A stretch of 64,000 nt of DNA from Diadophis punctatus similis. Lineage: Eukaryota; Chordata; Lepidosauria; Squamata; Dipsadidae. Shown one piece after another: positions 1 through 9,756 of this stretch (positions are counted from its first letter, which is position 1; each line of letters begins with the position of its first letter). A program made the translations under genes and the position numbers. The stretch covers positions 10,105,001 to 10,169,000 of the forward strand of contig JALIGW010000016.1 of NCBI GenBank assembly GCA_023053685.1, in the 5' to 3' direction. The notes under the pieces are model-generated. The model was not told where the DNA came from. It ran no database searches and worked only from the letters and a program-made list of their open reading frames with translations.

Positions 1-299
1 CCTCAGCCTTGCGGCCTTGACAGAGAGAAGTAGAATATTGTTTCAATTCAGTCTGAAGGAACTCTATGACCACAGCCACAGAGAAGGAAAAAGTTCCTAC
101 AAAATCTACATCCTTATTGGATCCTATCAGGAAACAGCTGTCCTTGTAGATATCTTAATTTTTATATTCCAGTACCAATGAAGTTCAGAAACAGATATGT
201 ATCCAAGTTCAAAGCAGAGATAATGTTACATGTGCTTCCAGGTTCCGCTTATATTCACTCTCACACCTACAGCCCTGGAAAATAGTCACACCCTAATCA
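1..299. other. flank of the DIRS element, nothing recognised
   Basis: Ordinary AT-rich sequence up to the left terminus of the DIRS retrotransposon. I see no ORF, repeat or RNA gene here. It is the left host flank of the insertion. Confidence 0.6.
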
Positions 300-309
300 T
301 TCTCCATAG

Positions 310-422
310 TGGGCGGAGCTAGCCTCCAAGGAATGGGTTAAATCTGCCCTCTAGCCAATAGGACCGAGTCTTAGAAAAGGTATAAATAGTGCCAACCTAG
401 AGTGGCACCCCCTCTTTTAATC
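310..422 (+). repeat. left inverted terminal repeat of the DIRS element
   Basis: This segment is the reverse complement of about 12018-12128 with few mismatches. The left terminus has about 10 extra bases outside the repeat (300-309), while the right has about 39. Such unequal extensions are normal for DIRS ITRs and are both represented in the internal complementary region. Confidence 0.9.
381..388 (+). promoter_or_regulatory. TATA box in the left DIRS ITR
   Basis: TATAAATA reads inward toward ORF1, which begins about 800 bases downstream. It is probably the promoter of the genomic transcript. The function is inferred from motif and position only. Confidence 0.6.
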
Positions 423-1200
423 TCGGTCTTTTAGCCAAAGGGCATTGTGCTTCTCCACCTTGGAGGACAGCTCCACAGCTATTGGATCCTGCTTGTATTC
501 TCTTCAGTGAATCTGTTTTCTCATCTATCAGTAAGTCTCCCCAGGTGACAGCTGTCACTTCCACCTGTGTTCCTCCCTGGGTCGAGCCGGCTCAGGCGGC
601 TGCCTGAGCTGTTCTTCCCAACGTCCCTGTGGGGGTGGCTACCTCCCTGGGTATCTTCACGTTGGGCACCTCTGACGAAATTTAACGATCGCGGGGGGAA
701 GCCAGAAAATCAACATCTGTAAGCCGCAGAAGCCCTGCGCTTGGGCGGCCATCGGCTTACCCCCCCCCCCCGGCTGGAGTGCTCCTCCCACAGCCGGTAA
801 ACGTCCTCTGCGTTCTTCTTCGGCCGTCCCAACAGAATTTCACTTCTGTCAGGCCGACGTCGCCAGGCCGCTCCCTCAGGGGAATCCCTGTCAGGCCTTC
901 GTCAGTTGCAGGCCGAATCGGGCGCTCCTGAAGTGGCGCGAAAGGCCGTTAGGGGAAACTGAAGCGACGTCACCGGCGGCCATTTTGAAGGACGAAACCC
1001 AGCCTGCTGATTGGACTGCGTTCCTGGTGACGTCAGCTGGCTGCCGGAGGATTCCCCGCCGCCCGCTCATCAGCTGGGGAGCGCGCGGACGCGCAGTGCG
1101 TCCCTCTCCCTCCGCCGAGCTTGCCGCATTGGAGGAAGCGGCTGACAGCGATTGCCGCAGGAGCAAAATAAACTTTTTTTCCCTGTGTGTGTTCCTGATA
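423..1200 (+). other. DIRS 5' leader
   Basis: GC-rich leader between the ITR and ORF1. The ORF1 frame is open from 985, but the residues before 1201 look like translated leader rather than Gag. A C-run lies near 762-771. No other element is recognised. Confidence 0.55.
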
Positions 1201-2988
1201 ATGGCTGAAGGTGCGGGCAAGCAAGGGAAGGCCAAAGCGAAGTCCGCCAGGCCTCTCCCGTCCGAGGCACCCTCCGAAGCGTCCCAAATGCCGCGTGCCA
1301 CCAACGACAGCAGGGATCGCTCCCCCATCCACACTCCTCCCCCCGTCAAATCCAAGAAGCCCTCTAAGGCCTCTTCAAAGGGGGACGGACATAAGGGGGG
1401 GCCAAAACAACACTCTGGGGATGCCGAGGCACCCCACCATGGCACCCCCCGCCCCCATGGCACTCCAGGGCACCACCACAAGGGGCCACTGTCAGGGGAA
1501 CAGAGCCACGGGAAGAGACCTGCTCACTCACCTGACAACGTTTCCTTTGATGGCTCCAACATCTTATTACGTGAGGGTGATGTGTGGGGTGTTTCTCAAG
1601 CCCCAGAACCAAACGCTCAGCGCAGGTCCTCTTCCAGCGCGCATGATGACCCGTTGGAAGATCCTGCCATACAGCAAAGGATGAACGATGCCATACAACG
1701 TGGCATCGAGGCCGCGGTCAGGGCAATGGCGCGCCCTTCTCAGCCCATCCCCCCACCGCGCAGGGCCAACTCACCTCCTCCAGTCCCGGCGCCAGTCTCC
1801 TCCGACGAGATTGAGGATGACGAGTACTCCATCCACAGCTCCCCCATTCCAGCTGGGGACCTAGACAGGGAGGAAGGGGAACTCGATGAACTGCCTGCAG
1901 CTGGGGACCATCTCCATCCTCAGCTTTCAGATGATGAGGATTTGGCCCCAGAGCCGTCTACTTCCACCGCCCTCTTCCACCCAAGTCTTTTCCGTTCTCT
2001 ACTACACAAGGCCAAGGCGACGGCTAACATCCCGTCCTCGGCAGCCGATCCCCAGACCGCATCGGATCAAGGCGATCCCATATTTGGGGAAGCGTCCACG
2101 TCCCCCATGGAGGTGATCCCTACGCCTAACTTATTTGTCGAGGCTGTGACGAAACAATGGCAATCCCCTGCCACAGGTCCTTCCCCCACGAATCTGGACA
2201 AACGTTACTTTAACGTTTCTTCTCGCCTGGCCCAGCATCTACCGGTTCCTGACGTCGATCCACCTGTGTTGGCTCTCTATTCCAACGCCCCCGTCCCAGG
2301 GGACCCAGATGACCTCCTACGGCCGGAGGAACGCCGCGTAGAGTCCATCCTTCAACGTAACCACCAGGCGGCCGCTTGGGCGGTCAGAGCATCAACGACG
2401 GCGTCCTTCTTTTGCCGTACCTCCCTCAAATGGCTGCATGGACTGCAGGACCATATCCCTCAGGCCGACACAAGGGCGCATCAGGATATAAACAAATTAA
2501 TTGCTGCCGCCCAGTTCGCCTCCGACTCCACCTTGCAGGCAGGACGCTTCGCGGCTAGGGCAATGGGCACGGCGGTTGTGGCCAGGAGGATGCACTGGCT
2601 CCGCAGCTGGCCAGCTGACCTGCGGCACAAATGGAAACTAGCCGCAGCCCCGATTTCGGGTCAGTCGCTGTTCGGCCCGGCCCTTGACCGCATTACCACC
2701 GAAAATAAGGACAAGAGGAAAGTTCTTCCCTCATACACAAAAAAGTCCTACAACAAGGCCACTCCCTATCGTCGGGGGTCCAGAGCTTCAGAACCTCTTT
2801 ACAGTAGATACCAGAACCAATACCAATCTGGTCAGGGTCAATACGGGTCTTCCCAGGCTCAGTACGGGACTTCCCAAAATTCATATGGGTCTCGGCAACG
2901 ATCGGCAGCTGACCGGCCTTTCCGGGGTGGGCAAACCAAACGGCCCTTTAGAGGAGCCGGTGGTCGCCCTTACCGCCGGTATAAGTAG
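1201..2988 (+). CDS. DIRS ORF1, Gag-like protein
   Basis: The frame is open from 985. I choose ATG 1201 (MAEGAGKQGKAKAK) because it starts the lysine-rich, protein-like part, giving about 595 residues. The N-terminal third is Lys/Pro/Ser/His-rich, the middle is acidic, followed by a more ordered alpha-helical-looking segment (residues about 330-480). The last 80 residues are a Tyr/Gly/Ser/Gln low-complexity tract ending in Arg/Gly-rich sequence. There is no CCHC knuckle, which is usual for DIRS Gag. It lies directly upstream of the RT frame and overlaps it. The role as capsid or RNA-binding protein is inferred from position and composition. The frame is intact. Confidence 0.8.
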   Translation: MAEGAGKQGKAKAKSARPLPSEAPSEASQMPRATNDSRDRSPIHTPPPVKSKKPSKASSKGDGHKGGPKQHSGDAEAPHHGTPRPHGTPGHHHKGPLSGEQSHGKRPAHSPDNVSFDGSNILLREGDVWGVSQAPEPNAQRRSSSSAHDDPLEDPAIQQRMNDAIQRGIEAAVRAMARPSQPIPPPRRANSPPPVPAPVSSDEIEDDEYSIHSSPIPAGDLDREEGELDELPAAGDHLHPQLSDDEDLAPEPSTSTALFHPSLFRSLLHKAKATANIPSSAADPQTASDQGDPIFGEASTSPMEVIPTPNLFVEAVTKQWQSPATGPSPTNLDKRYFNVSSRLAQHLPVPDVDPPVLALYSNAPVPGDPDDLLRPEERRVESILQRNHQAAAWAVRASTTASFFCRTSLKWLHGLQDHIPQADTRAHQDINKLIAAAQFASDSTLQAGRFAARAMGTAVVARRMHWLRSWPADLRHKWKLAAAPISGQSLFGPALDRITTENKDKRKVLPSYTKKSYNKATPYRRGSRASEPLYSRYQNQYQSGQGQYGSSQAQYGTSQNSYGSRQRSAADRPFRGGQTKRPFRGAGGRPYRRYK

Positions 2989-3973
2989 ATGTGACCCGAT
3001 CCCTCCCATTGGGGGTCGACTGGCATTCTTTGCCAGTCGGTGGGAGGAAATCACCAATGACGCATGGGTTTTACAAACCCTGTCGACAGGACTGTACCTG
3101 GAATTTATCTCCACCCCCCCGAGGTTTTTCTTACGCTGCCCCTTGTCTTCCAACATTTCCAAACGCGTCCTCGTAGATCAGGCAATCCAGCACCTGTTGG
3201 ATATCAGAGCCATCCAACGGGTGCCCGAGGACCAGCAGGGGCAAGGATTTTATTCCATCCTATTTGTGGTTCCGAAATCCTCGGGGGGATGGAGAGCAAT
3301 TCTTGATCTGAAACGCCTTAACAGATACGTGAGGTACAGAAAATTCAAGATGCACACCCTGCAATCAATTCTGGCGGGCATTAGGCGCGGCGACTTTCTC
3401 GCCTCAATTGACTTGACGGAGGCCTACCTCCACATTCCAATTCACGCATCCCATCGCCAATACCTCAGATTTTGCTATGCAGGGGTGCATTATGAATACC
3501 AGGCGTTGCCCTTCGGCCTGTCTTCAGCGCCAAGGGTATTTACCAAGGTTCTGGCCGCCTTGACAGCCCACCTCAGGGCTATCCCCGTGCGTGTTCAGTG
3601 TTACCTGGATGACATACTTATCCAGTCCTCTTCCCTGTCTCAGGCCCAGCAGGACATCCAGGTAACCCTCAACACACTTGAACACCACGGGTTCCTCGTT
3701 AATTTGGGTAAGAGCCAGTTATTCCCCTCCACCAGGGTCACCCACCTGGGGGCCATTATTGACTCTCTGAAGTGCAGGGTCTACTTGTCCCAGGAATGGA
3801 GAGACAGCATATTGGAGATAGTCCAGCAAGTTCTGGCCCAAACGAAGGTTCCCCTGAACCAGCTGTCTTCCCTCCTGGGAAAGATGATTTCGGCGATACA
3901 TATCGTCCCGTGGGCTCATCTGCACTCCAGAGACCTTCAATGGTTTCTTCTCCCCTTCCAGCGGGCAAATCGC
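2684..3973 (+). pseudogene. DIRS ORF2 5' part: reverse transcriptase, truncated by insertion
   Basis: The frame is open from 2684 and overlaps ORF1. RT-like residues begin about 3160, so the true start is uncertain. Visible RT blocks are VVPKSSGGWRAILDLKRLN, SIDLTEAYLHIPI, LPFGLSSAP and the catalytic YLDD at 3602-3613. The protein would copy DIRS RNA into DNA. The gypsy element inserts after codon 3971-3973. After removing it and one target copy, the same frame continues at 9757 into RNase H. Reading into the LTR instead gives a stop at 4052-4054. No stop lies inside the fragment itself. Confidence 0.9.
3969..3973 (+). repeat. target duplication of the gypsy insertion, left copy
   Basis: ATCGC here against CTCGC at 9752-9756: five bases with one mismatch. 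Five bases is the usual Ty3/gypsy duplication length. Dropping one copy restores the DIRS ORF2 frame, which independently supports this boundary. Confidence 0.75.
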
Positions 3974-4650
3974 TGTTGTGACCCAGCACCGCAACCCCCC
4001 AGAAACACACACACACAGTCGTTGGGAGGCAAACAAAAAGGTTCCTTTTACTAATAAAGTTTCTTAGTAAAACTCAGAGGGTTTAGAAGTCCAAAACAAC
4101 ACAAACGGAAAGTCTTCAGGAATAAGGTTCTTTGGGTTACGTGAGGGTTAAATAGCACACAGACAAAAGTTCAAAGCAAGACTCATTAATTCTTATCTGA
4201 ACAACTTGGCTGGCTTCCCGGAATAAAGCTGGCAGAAGCTGGTGATAAGATTCCCAAACAGACGTAGAAACGAAACTCTGGATATGCTGCGGTCAGTGAA
4301 TTGTTGTTCTCAGCAATGAGCACTAATTACCATGGCCTAATATAGCCACTGAAGGGCGTGGCCCAATTAGCCCTCACTGCTTCCTCCTATTGGACCGACG
4401 CTTACTCAGCCAGTCCTGTCTTCTGGCTGCTCTGCGTGCTCTGGCATTCAGCATGAGTTCTTCATCTCCTGATGAAGAACTCTGCTGCGCAGGTGCAGAA
4501 GGTCCTGGGAGATCGTCCTGCTCTGGCACCGAGTCCTCATCACCAGCCGTCTCTGGTGCCAGGCACATAGGCTGGTACTGCTGCACCATGAGCGGCTCCG
4601 CGTCCTCCGGATCCTCCAGACTCGGCGCCGGATGCGGCCAAGGCACAACA
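3974..4650 (-). repeat. 3' LTR of the gypsy element
   Basis: Matches 9075-9751 at a constant offset of 5101 with no indel. The ends are TGTTGTG...CACAACA. The pol frame continues into it and ends at 4374. It carries the same TATA (4344-4338) and start region (4314) as the 5' LTR. Confidence 0.95.
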
Positions 4651-7600
4651 CTATCCCTCACCGCAGGGCCCTTCCCCCGGGTCTGTCGGTCCGGATGCGG
4701 CCGGGACGGGAATTGAGCGTGGAAGGCCCGGACCAGATCCAGAGCATGCACGGCGGTCGCATCCTCCCATGTGAAGTCTTCAGGGCCGTACCCCTTCCAC
4801 TCAATGAGGTACTGGAACCGGCCCTTCATCCAGCGGGAATCCCGAATACTGGCAACTTCGTATTCGGGTGGGTCAGCGGGAGTGCGGATCACAGGCTGAG
4901 GCGGAGCGGGAGGGCGGAGCGGACAGGCAGGACGTTCGGGAACAAGGAGGGACCGATGGAAGACGGGGTGGATCCTGAGAGAGCGGGGCAACGTCAACCG
5001 GTAGGCCACGGGGTTAATGACCGCTTCCACCGGGAACGGACCCAAGAAGCGGTGGTCAAGCTTGCGAGCCGGTCGGTCGGAGGGGAGATGCTTCGTGGAC
5101 AGCCAGACACGATCCCCGACCGCCAGAGGTGGAGTTGCTCGCCGGGAGCGGTCCGCGACCCTCTTGTAATCTTCCTTGGCTTTATTCAACGAGCGTTTGA
5201 CCAGTTGGCGAACGGCCTGGAGCTCGGACAGGAATTCCTCTGCCACAGGAACAGGAGAGTCTAGGAGCGTGAGCGGGAAGAAATGGGGGTGGTAACCAAA
5301 GTTGGCGAGGAACGGAGAGGCGTGCGTGGAGGTGTGCTGAGAGTTGTTAAAAGCAAACTCGGCCACGGCAAGGTATTCCGCCCAGTTGTCCTGCTGCTGG
5401 TTGACAAAACAGCGCAGGTACTGTTCAAGGATGCCGATGACTTTTTCAGTGCCCCCGTCAGTCTCCGGATGATGCGCTGATGAGAGGCAGACTTGGACCT
5501 CCAGGGCCGCCATCAGACCCTTCCAGAACTGGGCCGTGAACTGGGCTCCCCGATCCGACACGACCCGATCCGGCAGACCATGCAGGTGGAAAACATGCTG
5601 GATAAACATGCGGGCCGTGGCACGAGCTGTCGGCAACCCGCGACAGGGGATGAAATGTGCCATTTTGGTCAGCATATCGACCACTACGAACACGGTCGTG
5701 AAGCCGGCGGACGGGGGCAAGTCCGTGAGGAAGTCCATAGAGACGGCCCCCCAGGGTCTCTCAGGCGTCGGCAAGGGCTGCAGCAGGCCCGGCGGCGCTC
5801 CAGGGGCGTACTTGGCCTGGCGACAGCGAACACAAGACGTCACATAGGCCTGGACGTCATCACGGAGTCGGGGCCACCAAAAAGTCCGAGCCACCAGGTT
5901 CAGAGTCTTGAAAAGGCCGAAGTGGCCAGCCGCAGGGCTGTCGTGGCACTGCTGCAGGATCAGACCACGGAGCGGACCGGCAGGAACGTAGAGCAGGTCC
6001 CGGAAATGGAGGAGGTCGTCCGAAAACGTCCAAGGGGACTCAGGCCCTATCTCCTGCCTCCGTTGTGCCGCGTAGGCGTCGTGTCGCTGCGCCTCCCGGA
6101 TCTGTCCTCGGAGGTCCACGGGATCCTGGGTAGCTGCAAAGGACTCGACGGGCAGGACCGTCCGGGGTGGCAGCGGTTCCTGGGCTTGGGCGTATTCCGG
6201 CTTGCGGGACAGCGCGTCCGCCTGCTGATTCCGGCCACTCGGGATGTACGTAATGCGAAAATTGAAGCGGGAGAAAAAGAACGACCAGCGTATCTGGCGC
6301 TGGTTGAGCTTCCTGGCCATCTGCAAGAACTCCAGGTTCTTATGGTCTGTGCGCACCTCCACTTGATGACGAGCCCCCTCGAGGTGGTGCCGCCAGGTCT
6401 CGAAAGCCGCCTTGATGGCCAGCAACTCCTTCTCCCAGATCGTATAATTGCGCTCCGACGAGGTTAATTTCCGGGAATAATAAGCGCAAGGGAAGAGATG
6501 GCCGCCATCTTCCCGGGTCTGGAGCAAGACGGCGCCCACGGCAATGTCGGACGCGTCCGCCTCCACAACAAAAGGGCGGTGAGGGTCTGGGTGCTTGAGG
6601 ATCGGCTCCTGCATGAAGGCATCCGTGAGGATCTTGAACGCCTCCTGTTCGGAATCGCCCCACCGGAAAGGGACTTGTTTCTGCAGGAGTCGAGTGAGAG
6701 GCGCGGTCAGAGTGGCGAACCCCGGGATGAAGGTCCTATAATAATTTGCGAACCCCAGGAGTCGCTGAACGTCCTTCACCCGGCTCGGGGGTTGCCAGGT
6801 TTTCAGGGCCTCGACCTTGCCCCGGTCCATGGCGATGCCTTCTGGCGAAATCCGATGGCCCAGGAAATCCACAGTCGTCTGAAAAAACTGGCATTTCTCT
6901 AATTTCGCGTATAGCTGGTGGTCTCTCAACCGCTGCAGGACTTGACGGATATGTTGGATGTGGCTGCTCCGGGACGTAGAATAAATCATAATATCGTCCA
7001 GGTACACGACAACGAACTGGTCCAGCAAATCTCTAAAGATGTCGTTCATGAAATGCTGGAACACAGCCGGAGCGTTGGTCAAGCCGAACGGCATGACCGT
7101 ATACTCAAAATGACCGTAGCGGGTTCCGAACGCCGTCTTCCACTCGTCCCCCTCACGAACACGCACCAAATTGTAAGCGCCACGTAAGTCCAATTTGGTG
7201 AAGATGGTCGCCGAGCGGAGGCGTTCCATCAACTCCGGGATGAGGGGCAACTGGTACCGGTTACGCACTGTGATGGCATTCAACTTGCGATAATCGCAGC
7301 ACAGGCGCAAGTCCCCGGTTTTCTTCTTGACAAAGAGGACGGGGGCAGACAAGGGCGATGAGGAGGGTCGGATGAAACCCCTGGCCAGGTTTTTATCGAT
7401 AAAGTCCCGCAGTGCGGCCAGTTCGGGTTCTGACATGGAATAGAGGCGGCCCACAGGGAGCGGAGCGTTGGGAATCAGATCCACAGGGCAATCGTAGGGC
7501 CGGTGCGGGGGCAACTGGTCCGCCTCCTTTTCGCTAAACACATCAGCGAAGTCTGCAAACTCAGCTGGGAGTGAAATGTCCGGAGGGTCAGGTACCGCGC

Positions 7601-7739
7601 CCGCACAAACCTGGCGCGTATGGTCCACACACTGGAGACTCGGGAAGGCAATGAAGTTCTGGGACCATACAACCTGAGGGTCGTGGGTGCGCAGCCACGC
7701 CAGTCCGAGAACCAAAGGGAAATGGAGTCCCGACGTCAC
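4374..7739 (-). pseudogene. gypsy pol: RT, RNase H, integrase, chromodomain
   Basis: An open stretch of 1121 codons that starts just inside the end of the protease (LVLGLAWL). RT has LPVGRLYSMS, TKLDLRGAYNLVRV, PFGLTNAPAVFQ and catalytic YLDD at residue 246 (7004-6993). RNase H has its first Asp in ADAS at residue 395 and TDHKNLEF further on. Integrase has an HHCC finger (HFGLFKTLNL to CVRCRQAK) and Asp669, Asp729, Glu765, i.e. DD35E. A GPF motif (LGPFPVEAV) and a chromodomain at about residues 960-1012 (YEVASIRDSRW, WKGYGPEDFTWE) follow. The last 92 codons lie in the 3' LTR. It is separated from the protease only by the TAA at 7761-7763, so it was part of a gag-pro-pol product and is now interrupted. 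Confidence 0.93.
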
Positions 7740-7760
7740 GTAAAACTGGATGGCCTCCTC

Positions 7761-8153
7761 TTACCGTCCAATGCAAAGGCGCACCGGCTGCGTGATGGCC
7801 TTAATCGGACCGGACAGCAACACCCGGCCATCGATTGTTTCCACCCTCATCGGCGGGTCCACGGGGCACAGGGGAACGGCAAGATGCTGGGCGAACGCCT
7901 CGTCAATGAAATTGGTGGTTGCCCCGGAGTCCACCAAAGCGTGTGCGGAGACGCCGCGGTCCCGGTGGTCAATAAAGACCTTGGTGTCCAAGAGCAGATG
8001 CCGCGGAGGACCGGGATCCACGTCAGCTGAGCCGGAGTCCTTCGGTGTGCATGCCCGACCCAGCGTCTCCGCTAGGCCGGGCGCTGGCCGTTTCCCGACG
8101 GCGATGGCTGGGACGGTGGAGCAGGACCAGAAGCGGTGGGCCCCCGACCCTTC
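7761..8153 (-). pseudogene. gypsy aspartic protease, start of pol frame, ended by a premature stop
   Basis: This frame is open from 8153 and overlaps the end of gag (stop 8072-8074) by about 80 bases in the -1 register. It holds a retroviral-type aspartic protease with catalytic LVDSGATTNF and downstream VPLCPVDPP. It ends at TAA 7761-7763, after which the same frame runs on through the rest of pol, so the stop looks like a single nonsense change. It has no good ATG of its own, consistent with expression by frameshifting from gag. Confidence 0.85.
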
Positions 8154-9028
8154 CTAGGGCACGAGCGAGCGAAATGGCCCGGGTCGCCGCAATACAAACA
8201 CAACCCCCCTGCCCTGCGTCTGTCCTTTTCCGCGCCGGTCAAGCGGGGCCGAACAGCGCCAAGGTCCATAGGCTCGTCACGGGGAGCCAGGGCCGACGGA
8301 AGTCCATGGGGAACAGGAGGTGCCTGAGCAGCGCGACGTGGAGCCAGAACAGCGGGGACGTCAGGTGGCGCGAGAGGCGCCGGAGCAGCACGGCGTGCGT
8401 TCCTCGCTTGCAACCGGGCATCAATTTTCAAGCAGAGCCGCACCAGTTCTTGGGTGGTTGCAGGAATGTCCACGCGTGCCAGCTCATCCTGGATGCTGTC
8501 TGCCAAGCCCTCCTGGAAGGCATCCAACAACGCTGCCTCATTCCAGGCCGAGTCTTGGCTGAGGAGACGGAACTCACTGATGTATTCCCTGAGTGGTCTC
8601 CGGCCTTGCCTCAGCTGCCTTAATTGCCTGCACGCTGTCTGGGCCTTAATTGGATCCGCGAACATCTCCTCCAAATGAGTGCAGAAACGCCCAAAGTCCT
8701 GGAGGAGGGGACTGTTCTGGACCAGTAGAGGGGTGGCCCAACGTGCTGCATTTCCAGACAGCAGGCTAATTACAAACCCCACCTTGTCCCGGTCGTGGGG
8801 GAAATCCTCTGGCCTCAGAGACATGAACAACTGGCACTGGCCCAGGAACGCCGGGAACATAGCCTCGTCACCATGGAACTTATCCGGCATGGCTATTGGG
8901 CAGCGTGTCCGTTGGGCTGGGGCCAACGCAGGAGCAGCTGCCAACTGATTTTGCTGCCTTGTTAACTGAGCGTTCATGATTGCCAGCTGCTGCCGAAGTT
9001 GAGCATTCTCGTCCTGAAGCTGCTCCAT
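8072..9028 (-). CDS. gypsy gag polyprotein
   Basis: 318 codons from ATG at 9028, about 45 bases after the PBS. The N terminus is a coiled-coil-like stretch (MEQLQDENAQLRQQLAIMNA). A retrotransposon Gag core follows (MPDKFHGDE, FLGQCQLFM, GNAARWATPLL, YISEFRLL). One CCHC zinc knuckle lies at residues 277-290 (C277, C280, H285, C290), typical of nucleocapsid. The frame is intact. It encodes the particle protein and RNA-binding domain, and is closely related in layout to sushi-type Gag, the source of mammalian PEG10/RTL genes. Confidence 0.92.
   Translation of the reverse strand: MEQLQDENAQLRQQLAIMNAQLTRQQNQLAAAPALAPAQRTRCPIAMPDKFHGDEAMFPAFLGQCQLFMSLRPEDFPHDRDKVGFVISLLSGNAARWATPLLVQNSPLLQDFGRFCTHLEEMFADPIKAQTACRQLRQLRQGRRPLREYISEFRLLSQDSAWNEAALLDAFQEGLADSIQDELARVDIPATTQELVRLCLKIDARLQARNARRAAPAPLAPPDVPAVLAPRRAAQAPPVPHGLPSALAPRDEPMDLGAVRPRLTGAEKDRRRAGGLCLYCGDPGHFARSCPRKGRGPTASGPAPPSQPSPSGNGQRPA
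8090..8096 (-). promoter_or_regulatory. -1 ribosomal frameshift slippery heptamer, G GGA AAC
   Basis: In gag phase the codons read TCG GGA AAC GGC, so the heptamer has the X XXY YYZ form in the correct register, five codons before the gag stop codon. A -1 slip enters the protease/pol frame, which has no stop from there to 7763. A short GGCC/GGCC stem can form just downstream. GGGAAAC is also the known PEG10 slippery sequence. Confidence 0.85.
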
Positions 9029-9061
9029 GATGCAATCTGGGCTTGTGTGTGGTCAGTTTGG

Positions 9062-9072
9062 GCTGAGAACAA
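9062..9072 (-). promoter_or_regulatory. primer binding site for self-priming
   Basis: It starts two bases after the 5' LTR and reads TTGTTCTCAGC. This is not a tRNA 3' end complement. It is the exact reverse complement of GCTGAGAACAA at 9415-9405 in the LTR, which lies where transcription should start. This is the Tf1/sushi self-priming layout. Confidence 0.8.
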
Positions 9073-9404
9073 ACTGTTGTGACCCAGCACCGCAACCCCC
9101 CAGAAACACACACACACAGTCGTTGGGAGGCAAACAAAAAGGTTCCTTTTACTAATAAAGTTTCTTAGTAAAACTCAGAGGGTTTAGAAGTCCAAAACAA
9201 CACAAACGGAAAGTCTTCAGGAATAAGGTTCTTTGGGTTACGTGAGGGTTAAATAGCACACAGACAAAAGTTCAAAGCAAGACTCATTAATTCTTATCTG
9301 AACAACTTGGCTGGCTTCCCGGAATAAAGCTGGCAGAAGCTGGTGATAAGATTCCCAAACAGACGTAGAAACGAAACTCTGGATATGCTGCGGTCAGTGA
9401 ATTG

Positions 9405-9415
9405 TTGTTCTCAGC
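9405..9415 (-). promoter_or_regulatory. predicted transcript start, self-primer sequence
   Basis: GCTGAGAACAA, complementary over 11 bases to the PBS at 9062-9072. It begins 30 bases from the start of the TATA box, the expected distance. In Tf1-type elements the first 11 nt of the RNA act as primer. Confidence 0.75.
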
Positions 9416-9438
9416 AATGAGCACTAATTACCATGGCC

Positions 9439-9445
9439 TAATATA
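9439..9445 (-). promoter_or_regulatory. TATA box of the gypsy LTR
   Basis: TATATTA on the minus strand at -30 to -24 relative to the predicted start at 9415. A CAAT-like ATTGG lies further upstream (minus strand, about 9463-9467). Confidence 0.7.
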
Positions 9446-9756
9446 GCCACTGAAGGGCGTGGCCCAATTAGCCCTCACTGCTTCCTCCTATTGGACCGAC
9501 GCTTACTCAGCCAGTCCTGTCTTCTGGCTGCTCTGCGTGCTCTGGCATTCAGCATGAGTTCTTCATCTCCTGATGAAGAACTCTGCTGCGCAGGTGCAGA
9601 AGGTCCTGGGAGATCGTCCTGCTCTGGCACCGAGTCCTCATCACCAGCCGTCTCTGGTGCCAGGCACATAGGCTGGTACTGCTGCACCATGAGCGGCTCC
9701 GCGTCCTCCGGATCCTCCAGACTCGGCGCCGGACGCGGCCAAGGCACAACACTCGC

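Larger units (their letters stand above)
3974..9751 (-). mobile_element. Ty3/gypsy chromovirus (sushi-type) retrotransposon, full length
   Basis: It is bounded by direct LTRs (3974-4650 and 9075-9751) and lies antisense within the DIRS RT gene. In transcription order it has the 5' LTR (right copy), a self-priming PBS, gag with CCHC, a -1 frameshift site, protease, RT, RNase H, integrase with GPY/F and chromodomain, and the 3' LTR. Chromodomain, PEG10-like slippery site and self-priming together point to the sushi (V-clade) chromoviruses of vertebrates. The LTRs differ at only one base that I can find (4633 T, 9734 C), so insertion is recent. One stop in the pol frame (7761-7763) probably disables this copy. 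Confidence 0.95.
9075..9751 (-). repeat. 5' LTR of the gypsy element
   Basis: Begins (minus strand) TGTTGTGCC and ends GGTCACAACA. It contains the promoter and, from about 9415, the transcribed R-U5 part. It is identical to the 3' LTR but for one base seen. Confidence 0.95.

Noticed and set aside
5493..6467. Long plus-strand ORF of 324 codons
   Set aside because: It is antisense to gypsy integrase and RNase H coding sequence and shows no protein-like composition of its own.
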